IMG/VR virus record: IMGVR_UViG_3300030117_006191
Span: 1 to 26,739 of that record
DNA: 26,739 bases
Reading direction: 5' to 3' (one strand)
Source: a virus
A model generated the notes under the pieces. It did no database searches. It had not been told where the DNA came from and saw nothing but the letters and a program-made list of their open reading frames with translations. Below are positions 17,740 through 24,057 of this stretch, in pieces; within the stretch, counting starts at the first letter, position 1; each line of letters opens with the position of its first letter. The translations under genes were made by a program, and so were the position numbers.

Positions 17740-17850
17740 TTATTCTTCTCTATATATATGTTCATGATTAATTTCGCAATGTTTTGGGCAGGGGTTTTTG
17801 CTTTCATAATTTTCAAACAATATGCCTAGCCCTACAGCTATTATAATCAT
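17740..17850 (-). CDS. 36-aa membrane peptide with Cys/His-rich tail
   Basis: Begins MIIIAVGLGILFENYESK, a short hydrophobic N-terminal segment (2-12), and continues with CPKHCEINHEHIYREE, where C21, H24, C25, H29 and H31 cluster. The stop codon abuts the ATG of the DUF5872-like gene (TAAATG), and a GGGGA lies upstream of the start. It is too short to be found by ordinary length cut-offs, but spacing and context support it. It could be an anchored microprotein with a metal-binding or disulfide-forming tail, or part of a lysis cassette. No family was recognised with certainty. Confidence 0.6.
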   Translation of the reverse strand: MIIIAVGLGILFENYESKNPCPKHCEINHEHIYREE

Positions 17851-17865
17851 AATTACGTCCCCATG

Positions 17866-18231
17866 TTATTTTTCTTCCCATTTGCTTAAATCTAACATTT
17901 GTAAAGGACTTTCAATAACGTGGTCCTTTAACTTATCATTTTGTATCTGTATCTTTGTTCCACCTTTAACAAAAGGTTTCCCATTTGCAACACCAATGTC
18001 ATAAGCAAAAAATGTTGTTTTCCAAACTCCTACTCTAATACATCGAGCTGGCCTTCCATCTAATATTACTACGTCATCAGTATTTAAATCTTTTCCTAAA
18101 AAAACTTTAAGACCTTCAACAACGGTCTCAATAGTTGATTTAAATAATAAAAGAGCTACACCAGACAAAAACAACCATGTCCAATTCCCCAAGAATCCTT
18201 CTGCTTGTTTCTTTAGCTCTTCTTCGTTCAT
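17866..18231 (-). CDS. Minimal MscS-like membrane protein, 121 aa
   Basis: One transmembrane segment (TWLFLSGVALLLF, about 17-33) is followed by an amphipathic helix (about 33-46) and a beta domain with DDVVILDGRPARCIRVGVW, a TTFFAYDIG strand and GTKIQIQNDKLKDHVIESPL. The order (pore-type helix, 'gd-V-x-x-x-G', 'T-x-x-x-x-x-D-G', then 'I-x-I-x-N-x-x-[IL]-x-x-x-x-I') follows TM3 plus the beta domain of the mechanosensitive channel MscS. TM1, TM2 and the C-terminal alpha/beta cage are missing. It follows the metallophosphoesterase gene by 5 nt. It may alter inner-membrane permeability or osmotic tolerance, or act as a lysis-related pore; this is inference. An unrelated SH3-like membrane protein is the alternative. 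Confidence 0.55.
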   Translation of the reverse strand: MNEEELKKQAEGFLGNWTWLFLSGVALLLFKSTIETVVEGLKVFLGKDLNTDDVVILDGRPARCIRVGVWKTTFFAYDIGVANGKPFVKGGTKIQIQNDKLKDHVIESPLQMLDLSKWEEK

Positions 18232-18236
18232 ATTTT

Positions 18237-19022
18237 TTATCCATTTATTAGTTCACCCCACAATGAGGTTCTTCCATCAATTATTTGTATTACATGCACA
18301 GTAAAATGCCCTTTAGTATAAAAATCCACAATTGCAAATGCATGTGCCCAGTTTACAGGTCTTCCACCTAACCAAGCGTTTTGTTCAGCGGTCATGTCTT
18401 TTAAACATCCAATGCTCCATGCTGACTTGGGTCCATCCATGTGTGTCATTGACGACTGTTGGATATCGTGATGATGTCCATACATTACATTCGTTCCAAG
18501 ACGTATTAGATGATTTCTTGTATGTTGAACTCCTGCAAAGTGATGGCCATGATAAAAATGTAGTTTTCCAATCTTTAAATATTTTCCCGCAGGATAATAT
18601 TTGTAACCTCTTTCTTTTAGTTTTGTGCATTTATCAAACCTGTATTGTGTTAAATATGGATTTTCATCCACAAATCTATTCATCCAATCATCATGATTAC
18701 CTTCAATCATGTACTTTTCTTTACAACCAGCCTTATCTAAAGAACTGTCAATACGGTCCATACCTTTATTAACATCTTTAACATCTTGGTCTATGTATGG
18801 CAACTGATACTCTAATGGCGGTCTTTTTTTCTTTTTCCATTGCCAGTGAGAGCAACCATGCCATTCGCCAATATCCCCTAAATCTACATAGACATCAGGC
18901 TTTACAATTTCAATTGCTTTTTTTACCACATTAATAGCTTTTTTATGAGCCAGTGGAAAATGTTTATCAGGTGTTACAAATACTCTTTTAACTACACCTT
19001 TATCTTGTTTTGTATAACTCAT
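18237..19022 (-). CDS. Calcineurin-like metallophosphoesterase, 261 aa
   Basis: All the metal-binding motifs of the family are visible: D19-x-H21 (TPDKHF), GD at 49-50 (VDLGDIGEW), GNHD at 108-111 (IEGNHDDWMNRF), HGH at 158-160 (FYHGHHF) and GHHH at 182-185 (MYGHHHDIQ). The protein is therefore probably an active di-metal phosphohydrolase in the cytoplasm. Substrate choice (nucleotide, phosphoprotein, nucleic-acid end or cyclic nucleotide) cannot be read from sequence. Its start overlaps the 51-residue gene by 23 nt and has no good Shine-Dalgarno, suggesting coupled translation. Its place between neck and tail genes is unusual for an enzyme, although such genes occur in marine phage late regions. 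Confidence 0.9.
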   Translation of the reverse strand: MSYTKQDKGVVKRVFVTPDKHFPLAHKKAINVVKKAIEIVKPDVYVDLGDIGEWHGCSHWQWKKKKRPPLEYQLPYIDQDVKDVNKGMDRIDSSLDKAGCKEKYMIEGNHDDWMNRFVDENPYLTQYRFDKCTKLKERGYKYYPAGKYLKIGKLHFYHGHHFAGVQHTRNHLIRLGTNVMYGHHHDIQQSSMTHMDGPKSAWSIGCLKDMTAEQNAWLGGRPVNWAHAFAIVDFYTKGHFTVHVIQIIDGRTSLWGELING

Positions 19023-19155
19023 TATATATTTTTAAGCAAATATAAATAAAAGATGCAATCCCAACAGCAACTCTTACAACAACAGGCAACCATTCAATCC
19101 ATGTTACGCTTATTCCTGTGACACTTACTGCAACTGTTTTTAAAGAATCAATCAT
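19000..19155 (-). CDS. Small membrane protein, holin candidate, 51 aa
   Basis: Begins MIDSLKTVAVSVTG and includes WIEWLPVVVRVAVGIASFIY before a charged end (KIYNELYKTR). Residues about 23-43 form a clear transmembrane span, and residues 6-20 a weaker one. It overlaps the 54-residue gene by 8 nt (ATGATTGA) and the metallophosphoesterase by 23 nt. Small size, one or two hydrophobic helices and a positive tail fit phage holins. No endolysin is in this window, so the lysis role is only inferred; another small membrane modulator is possible. Confidence 0.55.
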   Translation of the reverse strand: MIDSLKTVAVSVTGISVTWIEWLPVVVRVAVGIASFIYICLKIYNELYKTR

Positions 19156-19312
19156 TTTTATTTAAATCATTTAATAGTTCTATTTTACCTAAAATTTTTA
19201 ACATCTCCTTAGTAATTCCTGCTAATTTATCTTCAAGTTCTTTCTTTTCTTTATTTAAAGCATTGTAAGATTGTACTTGCTCTTTTAATTCATTTTTTAT
19301 TTTTTTGTCCAT
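19148..19312 (-). CDS. Coiled-coil microprotein, 54 aa
   Basis: MDKKIKNELKEQVQSYNALN continues into a Lys/Glu/Leu-rich helix and ends LLNDLNKND. It is almost wholly a charged coiled coil without a membrane span. Its ATG overlaps the preceding stop as TAATG and its end overlaps the 51-residue membrane protein, so it is translationally locked between the neck protein and the holin candidate. It could chaperone or regulate the membrane protein. No family was recognised. Confidence 0.6.
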   Translation of the reverse strand: MDKKIKNELKEQVQSYNALNKEKKELEDKLAGITKEMLKILGKIELLNDLNKND

Positions 19313-20136
19313 TAAATTTTGGGTACCGATAATGCCCTAACTCCTGATTTTCTTAATGGGTATTGATGTACACCTTTTTCATACATCTGTCTAAAATAAC
19401 TTGCTCTTTCTAAATCTCCTGCATCTTCAAACATTCTTGCTTTAATATAACAAACAACCATTGGATGTAAGCCACTATCTAATCCTGCTTCTGTTTTTAA
19501 ATCTTCAGTTTGTGCATCAATTGTTCCATATTTAGAGTGATATGTTATTCTAATGCCATTATTAATAAATAAAGATACAAAGCTTCCTGTATCTCCAACT
19601 GTTCCTGTTTTATTTGTAGTATCGCTTTTTGATGTAGTATATGTAAAACTTGTAGCTCCTGGAACAGAGGCTATAGTAACCTCTTCATCATAAGCATCTG
19701 TAGATTCGTCTATATAGACAACATCACCTACAGAATATCCGTGAGCTGCGCTTGTTGTTACTGTTGCTGTTCCACTTACAACATCTAAATCACTAACAGT
19801 ATCAGCAGTACCTCCAACTGCGCTTGATGAAAATGTAAACGTAGTTGAAGAAGTTTCTGTGATAGAATAATTCCCATCATAATGTCTTGTCCCGCTTATC
19901 GCAATTCTATCATTACTTGCAAGGCTATGAGCTGCTGAACAAGTTACAGTAACAGTAGAACCGTCTGTAATCATATTTGTTATTGTTCCACTTAAATCTC
20001 CAGTTCCTTGAAAGGTATCATATCTTTCTGTAGTTCTTTCTCCTGATACTGATTCATTATCTTCGCATAAAATAGCAAGTCTATCATCATCATTGTACCA
20101 TGCAAAATTATCATTTGGATATGTTCTTTTAGCCAT
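19312..20136 (-). CDS. Neck/adaptor-like virion protein with two inserted beta modules, 274 aa
   Basis: The N-terminal 45 residues (TYPNDNFAWYNDDDRLAILC) and the C-terminal 90 residues (LHPMVVCYIKARMFEDAGD, then RASYFRQMYEKG) look like parts of a helical head-tail adaptor. Between them are two homologous beta modules at about 51-105 and 115-170, each with V-T-V-T-x-[SA]-A-A-H-[GS]-[LY]-S/A-x-[GN]-D and a closing T-F-T-[FY] strand. The same H-G-L-T-N-G-D signature occurs in the 1348-residue hub. An AGGA Shine-Dalgarno at 20142-20145, five bases upstream, supports the start. It probably sits at the portal-tail junction with the modules exposed; this assignment is by context. Confidence 0.6.
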   Translation of the reverse strand: MAKRTYPNDNFAWYNDDDRLAILCEDNESVSGERTTERYDTFQGTGDLSGTITNMITDGSTVTVTCSAAHSLASNDRIAISGTRHYDGNYSITETSSTTFTFSSSAVGGTADTVSDLDVVSGTATVTTSAAHGYSVGDVVYIDESTDAYDEEVTIASVPGATSFTYTTSKSDTTNKTGTVGDTGSFVSLFINNGIRITYHSKYGTIDAQTEDLKTEAGLDSGLHPMVVCYIKARMFEDAGDLERASYFRQMYEKGVHQYPLRKSGVRALSVPKI

Positions 20137-20143
20137 AATTTTC

Positions 20144-20488
20144 CTAAGTTAAAGTATCGTCTCCTGCATCTAAATTTGACCAAGTTATATCGGCAGCAGA
20201 AATGTCATCTGTGTCCCCTCTTAAAATTTTGTGAGGGTCTGCTAATCTTGGAATCATTACATACCTATTATTTGTATCTTTAATTTCAACTCTTTTAATA
20301 TCAATAACATCATCTTCAAGAGTATACCATCTATCATGCTTTTTTAAGTCAGTCACTTTAGATACTGTGCGATGTTGTTTTTGTGCTGCAATATCATCCA
20401 ATGCATCATTAATTAATTGAAACATATATTGTTCAGGCTGTCTTCCAAACATTTTTTCAATTTGTTCTATAATATTTTTAGCTGTCAT
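20144..20488 (-). CDS. Head-tail connector-like protein, 114 aa
   Basis: Starts MTAKNIIEQIEKMFGRQPEQ with a helical N-terminal part (NDALDDIAAQKQHRT) and then beta strands (RWYTLEDDVIDIKRVEIKD, RYVMIPRL). A helical start with a later 'y-x-L-[DE]-x-D-v-i-x-I-x-x-V' segment is typical of small adaptor proteins that dock under the portal. It is coupled by TAATG to the 230-residue gene and followed by the 274-residue neck protein after 7 nt. The exact family is not recognised; the role is assigned from architecture and order. Confidence 0.55.
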   Translation of the reverse strand: MTAKNIIEQIEKMFGRQPEQYMFQLINDALDDIAAQKQHRTVSKVTDLKKHDRWYTLEDDVIDIKRVEIKDTNNRYVMIPRLADPHKILRGDTDDISAADITWSNLDAGDDTLT

Positions 20489-21180
20489 TATTTAGCTCCT
20501 TGAGGTGCCTGCATAAGTCCTGACGTTTGAAGGCCTTGCTGATAATCTTGTTTTAAATTTTGTATAAGAGGTAAGTATAGCTCAGGGTCTTCTTCTACTA
20601 CAGCCTGATATTCTAATGCAGTTATTGCAGCTCTTAATGGAACTAAATGCTCCAATTCATCAGGAAAATTAGAAATAGATGTTGCTGCCCCTGGTAAATT
20701 ACTTCCATCCCAAACTGTTGAATTTGGTGGATACGATAAATAATGCACTCTTGCAGGTTGGTCTGAACTAGGGTCAGGCTTAACAAATAACTTTGGGTCT
20801 CCACCTGTGTCACTTTCTACCCAATATACTGGGTCAGTTGAACTTGCTGCATGAATGCTCGATGAATCGCTTGCAGACCCTCCATAAATTGGGTCAACTT
20901 TTCTACATCCAACATAATAACCAGAATCAGCATTTTCACGAGTTACATGAAAAACTTCACCTTTTCCATCTAAATCCATTGGGGTAGAGCTTGTTAATGA
21001 GTTTATTTTAACACATTTCATTTTTAACTCTTTAGGCATCATATTTATGATTTCTTTGGCTGCATCAACTAGCCATTGATTTGCTAATAAATTAAAATCT
21101 TCCCCAGTCTCACTATCGTTTGTTGAAGCTGCGTCATATTTTGTTAATGAATGTATTTGTTCTGCAAAATTCCAAGCCAT
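20488..21180 (-). CDS. Adaptor/neck virion protein, 230 aa
   Basis: N-terminal helices (LLANQWLVDAAKEIINMMP), a central beta part (PVYWVESDTGGDPKLFVKPD, RVHYLSYPP), and a C-terminal helical part (FPDELEHLVPLRAAITALEY, then LPLIQNLKQDYQQGL). The pattern 'P-x-E-L-E-H-L-V-P-L-[RK]-A-A-x-x-A-L' is familiar from virion proteins of marine phages encoded between capsid and tail. Both ends are TAATG-coupled to neighbours. It probably forms a ring at the head-tail junction. No Pfam name can be given with confidence. Confidence 0.6.
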   Translation of the reverse strand: MAWNFAEQIHSLTKYDAASTNDSETGEDFNLLANQWLVDAAKEIINMMPKELKMKCVKINSLTSSTPMDLDGKGEVFHVTRENADSGYYVGCRKVDPIYGGSASDSSSIHAASSTDPVYWVESDTGGDPKLFVKPDPSSDQPARVHYLSYPPNSTVWDGSNLPGAATSISNFPDELEHLVPLRAAITALEYQAVVEEDPELYLPLIQNLKQDYQQGLQTSGLMQAPQGAK

Positions 21181-21359
21181 TAGCGTGCATTCCTATTAGC
21201 AATATCTTGGTCCATTGTTGTTTGGCTAAACTCAACTTTTGTTTGACCACTCCATGTTGTTCTCATATTAACATGATTACGAGTATCATCTATATTTGCA
21301 GGAGCTTCTTTTAATTTAACAACTTTGTTTTTTTGTTTATCATATTTAAAAATTGCCAT
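21180..21359 (-). CDS. Small phage protein of unknown function, 59 aa
   Basis: MAIFKYDKQKNKVVKLKEAP continues to TTMDQDIANRNAR. The ATG lies in TAATG with the stop of the 87-residue gene, and its own stop lies in TAATG with the 230-residue gene, so the reading frame is well supported despite its length. It has a basic N-terminus, a polar middle and no membrane span. A minor structural or assembly protein is the simplest guess. Confidence 0.6.
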   Translation of the reverse strand: MAIFKYDKQKNKVVKLKEAPANIDDTRNHVNMRTTWSGQTKVEFSQTTMDQDIANRNAR

Positions 21360-21622
21360 TATTTTTTACCTTTTTTAACTTTGCCCCCATGCATCATTTT
21401 AGCAATTCTATTAGCCATTGCCATTTTTTGAGCTGGATTCATAACCATTCCGCCACCTGCATATTTAGGCATCATTGGTTTAACCATACCACCATGTCCA
21501 TATTGAGGTATTATACCTCCATTTTCCATTTCCATAGATTTTCCTGTTTGTTTTGCATAATTTGCAGCATCTTTCATTCCTTGCTCAGTATATGGAAATT
21601 TCATTTTTCCTACTTTTGGCAT
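21359..21622 (-). CDS. Small basic virion-associated protein, 87 aa
   Basis: The N-terminus MPKVGKMKFPYTEQGMKDAA followed by YAKQTGK is a signature I associate with small structural proteins of marine phages (MPKVGxxxFPYTxxGxxxAxxYAxxTGK). The rest is rich in Gly/Met (GGIIPQYGHGGMVKP, AGGGMVMNPAQKMAMA) with four GG steps and a Lys-rich end. It is TAATG-coupled on both sides. The function is unknown; the low-complexity glycine/methionine segment suggests a flexible or assembly-related virion component. Confidence 0.65.
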   Translation of the reverse strand: MPKVGKMKFPYTEQGMKDAANYAKQTGKSMEMENGGIIPQYGHGGMVKPMMPKYAGGGMVMNPAQKMAMANRIAKMMHGGKVKKGKK

Positions 21623-21834
21623 TACTTCTTCCCCCTTTTTCTTGCATCAATTACTGGTGGTAATTTACCATGAGTATTGATATATTCCAAAACAGCCTCC
21701 GTCTTAGGATTGACTGATTTCTTTTTAATTATATATTCACCACCTTCAGCTTCAATAATGACTCCACCATTATCATGAGATGGTCCTTTAAGGTTTCCAC
21801 CCTTTAAATATTTTTTACGTTTCTTTTTAGGCAT
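21622..21834 (-). CDS. Small virion-associated protein with GPSHxxGGVxxExxGGEYIIxKK motif, 70 aa
   Basis: The lysine-rich start MPKKKRKKYLKGGNLKGPSH is followed by DNGGVIIEAEGGEYIIKKKS. This 'GPSHxxGGvxieaeGGEyii' motif recurs in phage small structural proteins and at the ends of some tail proteins. It is coupled by TAATG to the 56- and 87-residue genes. It has no membrane span and a strongly basic character. The role is unknown; the motif may be a protein-protein docking hairpin. Confidence 0.65.
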   Translation of the reverse strand: MPKKKRKKYLKGGNLKGPSHDNGGVIIEAEGGEYIIKKKSVNPKTEAVLEYINTHGKLPPVIDARKRGKK

Positions 21835-22004
21835 TATCCGTTTTTAGTTGCAATGATAAAAAGTCTGTCACCAGCCAATCTAGTAACAGAAACTTGACAA
21901 TCATCTTCACTAGCCATAAATGTTGCAAGTGCATCATAAGGTGCGTCAGACTCAGTTTTACCATCTGCTGCATCTACAATAAAAGTTTTGACTGTTGTTG
22001 CCAT
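21834..22004 (-). CDS. Small phage protein of unknown function, 56 aa
   Basis: MATTVKTFIVDAADGKTESD continues to RLFIIATKNG. A GGAG Shine-Dalgarno at 22010-22013, five bases upstream of the ATG, supports the start, and the stop makes a TAATG with the 70-residue gene. The predicted fold is a small alpha/beta unit (strand, helix PYDALATFMAS, two strands QVSVTRL and DRLFIIATK). It is the first gene after the hairpin-containing gap, so it heads the next translational unit. No family was recognised. Confidence 0.6.
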   Translation of the reverse strand: MATTVKTFIVDAADGKTESDAPYDALATFMASEDDCQVSVTRLAGDRLFIIATKNG

Positions 22005-22044
22005 ATTTTCTCCAATTTAAATGTTATAAAATTCTTAGTAGATT

Positions 22045-22074
22045 TGGAGTGAGCCCTTTATACGACCCACTCCA
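22045..22074 (-). terminator. Strong RNA hairpin downstream of the capsid cassette (possible attenuator/partial terminator)
   Basis: In the minus-strand RNA, TGGAGTGGGTC and GGCTCACTCCA form an 11-bp stem (two of the pairs G-U) around the 8-nt loop GTATAAAG. The G-U pairs would be mismatches in plus-strand RNA, which favours a structure acting in the late transcript. No T-run follows, so it is not a classic intrinsic terminator; processing or attenuation is equally possible. Confidence 0.45.
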
Positions 22075-22099
22075 TAGTTCTACAAAACTATTAAACCTT

Positions 22100-22128
22100 A
22101 TTGCTTTGGTTTAGCTGCTAAAAGCAAT
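22100..22128 (-). repeat. Inverted repeat (8-bp stem) spanning the stop codon of the 181-aa gene
   Basis: ATTGCTTT and AAAGCAAT flank a 13-nt loop that contains the stop codon of the capsid-associated gene. It lies about 25 bases upstream (in transcription) of the stronger hairpin at 22045-22074. It may act together with it in transcript punctuation. AT-rich stems like this can arise by chance. Confidence 0.3.
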
Positions 22129-22656
22129 AGTTCCAGCACTTCCGTCGCCTTTTAAAACGCCTCTTACTTTAACTAACCATTTGCCATCATCTTTACAATA
22201 AAGTATGAAATAACTTCCTACTTGCCCCCAGCCACCATTAGTAGCTGCTGGTGTTATAGTAAGTATGTCATCTCCTGAAACAGATGAATCTTGTTGAGCT
22301 GGTATACCAGTTCCAATATGAACTTCTTGGTATTGCTCAAACTCATCACCTGATACAGCACTTATTGTCATAGCATTTGCTGCATCAGCATCGCCAGTTT
22401 GAACCCAAACTATAAAAGCTCCTTCAGATGCTGCTGGTAATGATATAGCAGATGTAGCATCAGATGTCCATGCCGAAACATATACATTGTTAGCTTCTAA
22501 AGTTAAGCCTGCATCTACTTCTGCATCAGTTTTAGCAGTTGATTTTAAGACGCCAGCAGTGACTAAGTATTCCCACTTTTCAGCTGCAAAAGCTATGTCT
22601 TTAAAATCTACATCGCCATAGCTTCCACTATTTTTATTTAATACATCACTTCTCAT
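22111..22656 (-). CDS. Capsid-associated (decoration or head-fibre) protein candidate, 181 aa
   Basis: An Ala/Ser/Thr-rich, beta-predicted protein starting MRSDVLNKNSGSYGDVDFKD. It has a central strand-rich stretch (GAFIVWVQTGDAD) and a C-terminal segment (GSYFILYCKDDGKWLVKVRG) of the kind seen in head-fibre or decoration proteins. It is coupled to the major capsid gene by TAATG, suggesting matched high expression. No membrane span or catalytic motif is present. The decoration role is inferred from coupling and composition. Confidence 0.55.
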   Translation of the reverse strand: MRSDVLNKNSGSYGDVDFKDIAFAAEKWEYLVTAGVLKSTAKTDAEVDAGLTLEANNVYVSAWTSDATSAISLPAASEGAFIVWVQTGDADAANAMTISAVSGDEFEQYQEVHIGTGIPAQQDSSVSGDDILTITPAATNGGWGQVGSYFILYCKDDGKWLVKVRGVLKGDGSAGTIAFSS

Positions 22657-24035
22657 TATAGCACTCCTTCTAGGTTGAACAACGCATGTGTTTCAGGAAG
22701 AGATACTTCAAGACCTGCTTCTGTAAGAATCATATCTTTTCGTAAATCTTCATCTGCTTGTTGCACATTTGTTGTGATTGAAGTGTCTCTATTAACACCG
22801 TTACCAACCAATGGTCTATAAGATACGTGGTCTAAATCAACCATGCATAAGTATCCAGCAAAGTTGCTTCTAAATAGAGGCTCTTTTACAAGAGTCATGT
22901 CTCCATGTATAGTATCAACTTTTAATACTTTATGACCAAATGCTCCTTGCGAAGCTCCAAACATATATCTATTTGGATTATTAGACCCTGCACCATTATC
23001 AAGAGATTCACTTATAAAGTTTCCATCTCCTAATTTATTGAAGTGAGACATAACAGGTAAAGACGCTAACGCTAATTTAGAAGAGCTTCCACCCCTTGCA
23101 GGGTCAAAGATTACTTCAAAATCACCAAGTAAAGCATCATATGTTAATTGTCCTGGTGTGAAAGATTTTAAATACGGAGTATTTTCAGAATAAGATAATT
23201 TAACATCACCTTCTGTAGCTGTTCCCCCACCTTTAATTATACTTCCACATATACCATCAGAATACTGAACTCCACTTTGCGAACCTTTCATACCAAAAAG
23301 CATTGCTCTTTCAATATCAATTTTATGTTCTCGCAATTTAAGATTCCAGATTCTAGCCCACTCATCAGCATATCCACGATATACTGTAGCTCTTGCAGTA
23401 TTGCTCATTTCACAAGCTGTCTTAAAGATTTGGGTATACCCATATCCATTATCTAGCTCTTGAGACCATACGTCAGGAGCACCTGAGCCTTGCTCAAAAG
23501 ATGTACCAATTACAGTAACTTTACCACCTGCTTCAAGAGATGTAGTAGAACTATCTCCTGCTGAAGCTTGTATAGTTTTAACCGATAATGTTGTATCTGC
23601 AGAATTGTGATTTACAGATTCAATTCTTGCAGTTGCTGTTATGATTGCATCTGAGTCATCAGTAGCATTGTCATCATTGTTATGTTGCTGCACACTAATA
23701 ACCATACCTTTTAACAACCAATCAACTGAAGCGTCTCCTTCTGTATCTACAGTTATGCTTGTTAAACTTCCTGGTGCTGCGAGTGTAGCAGCTGTTTTTA
23801 AGACAAAAGCCCTATCAGTCATTGCAATCTTAGTTCTATCTTCTAAAAACCTAAATTGCGAATCACTTGTCGGCACTTTTGCAACTTTTGACAAGTATAC
23901 GAAAAATGGAGATTCTTCTGGTGACAGTTCTGCGACCCTATCGCTAAAGTCATACAGTCTTCTTGAAGGTATAGTATTATCAATGACTGCACCAGGAGTT
24001 CCAAATTTTACTTGTCCACTATTATAAGTAGCCAT
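22656..24035 (-). CDS. Major capsid protein, 459 aa
   Basis: It lies directly after portal and scaffold genes, as expected for a coat protein. The N-terminus (KFGTPGAVIDNTIPSRRLYD) is followed by SPFFVYLSKVAKV, and the C-terminal part (GDMTLVKEPLFRSNFAGY, VDLDHVSYRPLV, LTEAGLEVSLPETHALFNL) resembles HK97-fold coat proteins of the SU10/DUF5309 type. The 'mp-x-x-x-a-y-x-v-D-l-d-x-v-x-x-R' and final 'E-x-x-L-E-V-x-x-x-x-A-H/L' patterns are the basis of that match. A full AAGGAG Shine-Dalgarno at 24043-24048, seven bases upstream, is the strongest in the window and fits the highest expression. The family name is tentative; the coat role is well supported. Confidence 0.85.
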   Translation of the reverse strand: MATYNSGQVKFGTPGAVIDNTIPSRRLYDFSDRVAELSPEESPFFVYLSKVAKVPTSDSQFRFLEDRTKIAMTDRAFVLKTAATLAAPGSLTSITVDTEGDASVDWLLKGMVISVQQHNNDDNATDDSDAIITATARIESVNHNSADTTLSVKTIQASAGDSSTTSLEAGGKVTVIGTSFEQGSGAPDVWSQELDNGYGYTQIFKTACEMSNTARATVYRGYADEWARIWNLKLREHKIDIERAMLFGMKGSQSGVQYSDGICGSIIKGGGTATEGDVKLSYSENTPYLKSFTPGQLTYDALLGDFEVIFDPARGGSSSKLALASLPVMSHFNKLGDGNFISESLDNGAGSNNPNRYMFGASQGAFGHKVLKVDTIHGDMTLVKEPLFRSNFAGYLCMVDLDHVSYRPLVGNGVNRDTSITTNVQQADEDLRKDMILTEAGLEVSLPETHALFNLEGVL

Positions 24036-24042
24036 TATTTTT

Positions 24043-24048
24043 CTCCTT
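24043..24048 (-). promoter_or_regulatory. Strong Shine-Dalgarno site of the major capsid gene
   Basis: AAGGAG on the minus strand, seven bases before the ATG. It is a complete anti-16S match, whereas most late genes here rely on TAATG coupling or shorter AGGA/GGAG sites, as expected for the most abundant virion protein. Confidence 0.75.
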
Positions 24049-24057
24049 AGTTATTTA

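Noticed and set aside
18385-18772. Frames on both strands inside the metallophosphoesterase
   Set aside because: The metallophosphoesterase frame has all catalytic motifs; these are overlaps in other frames.
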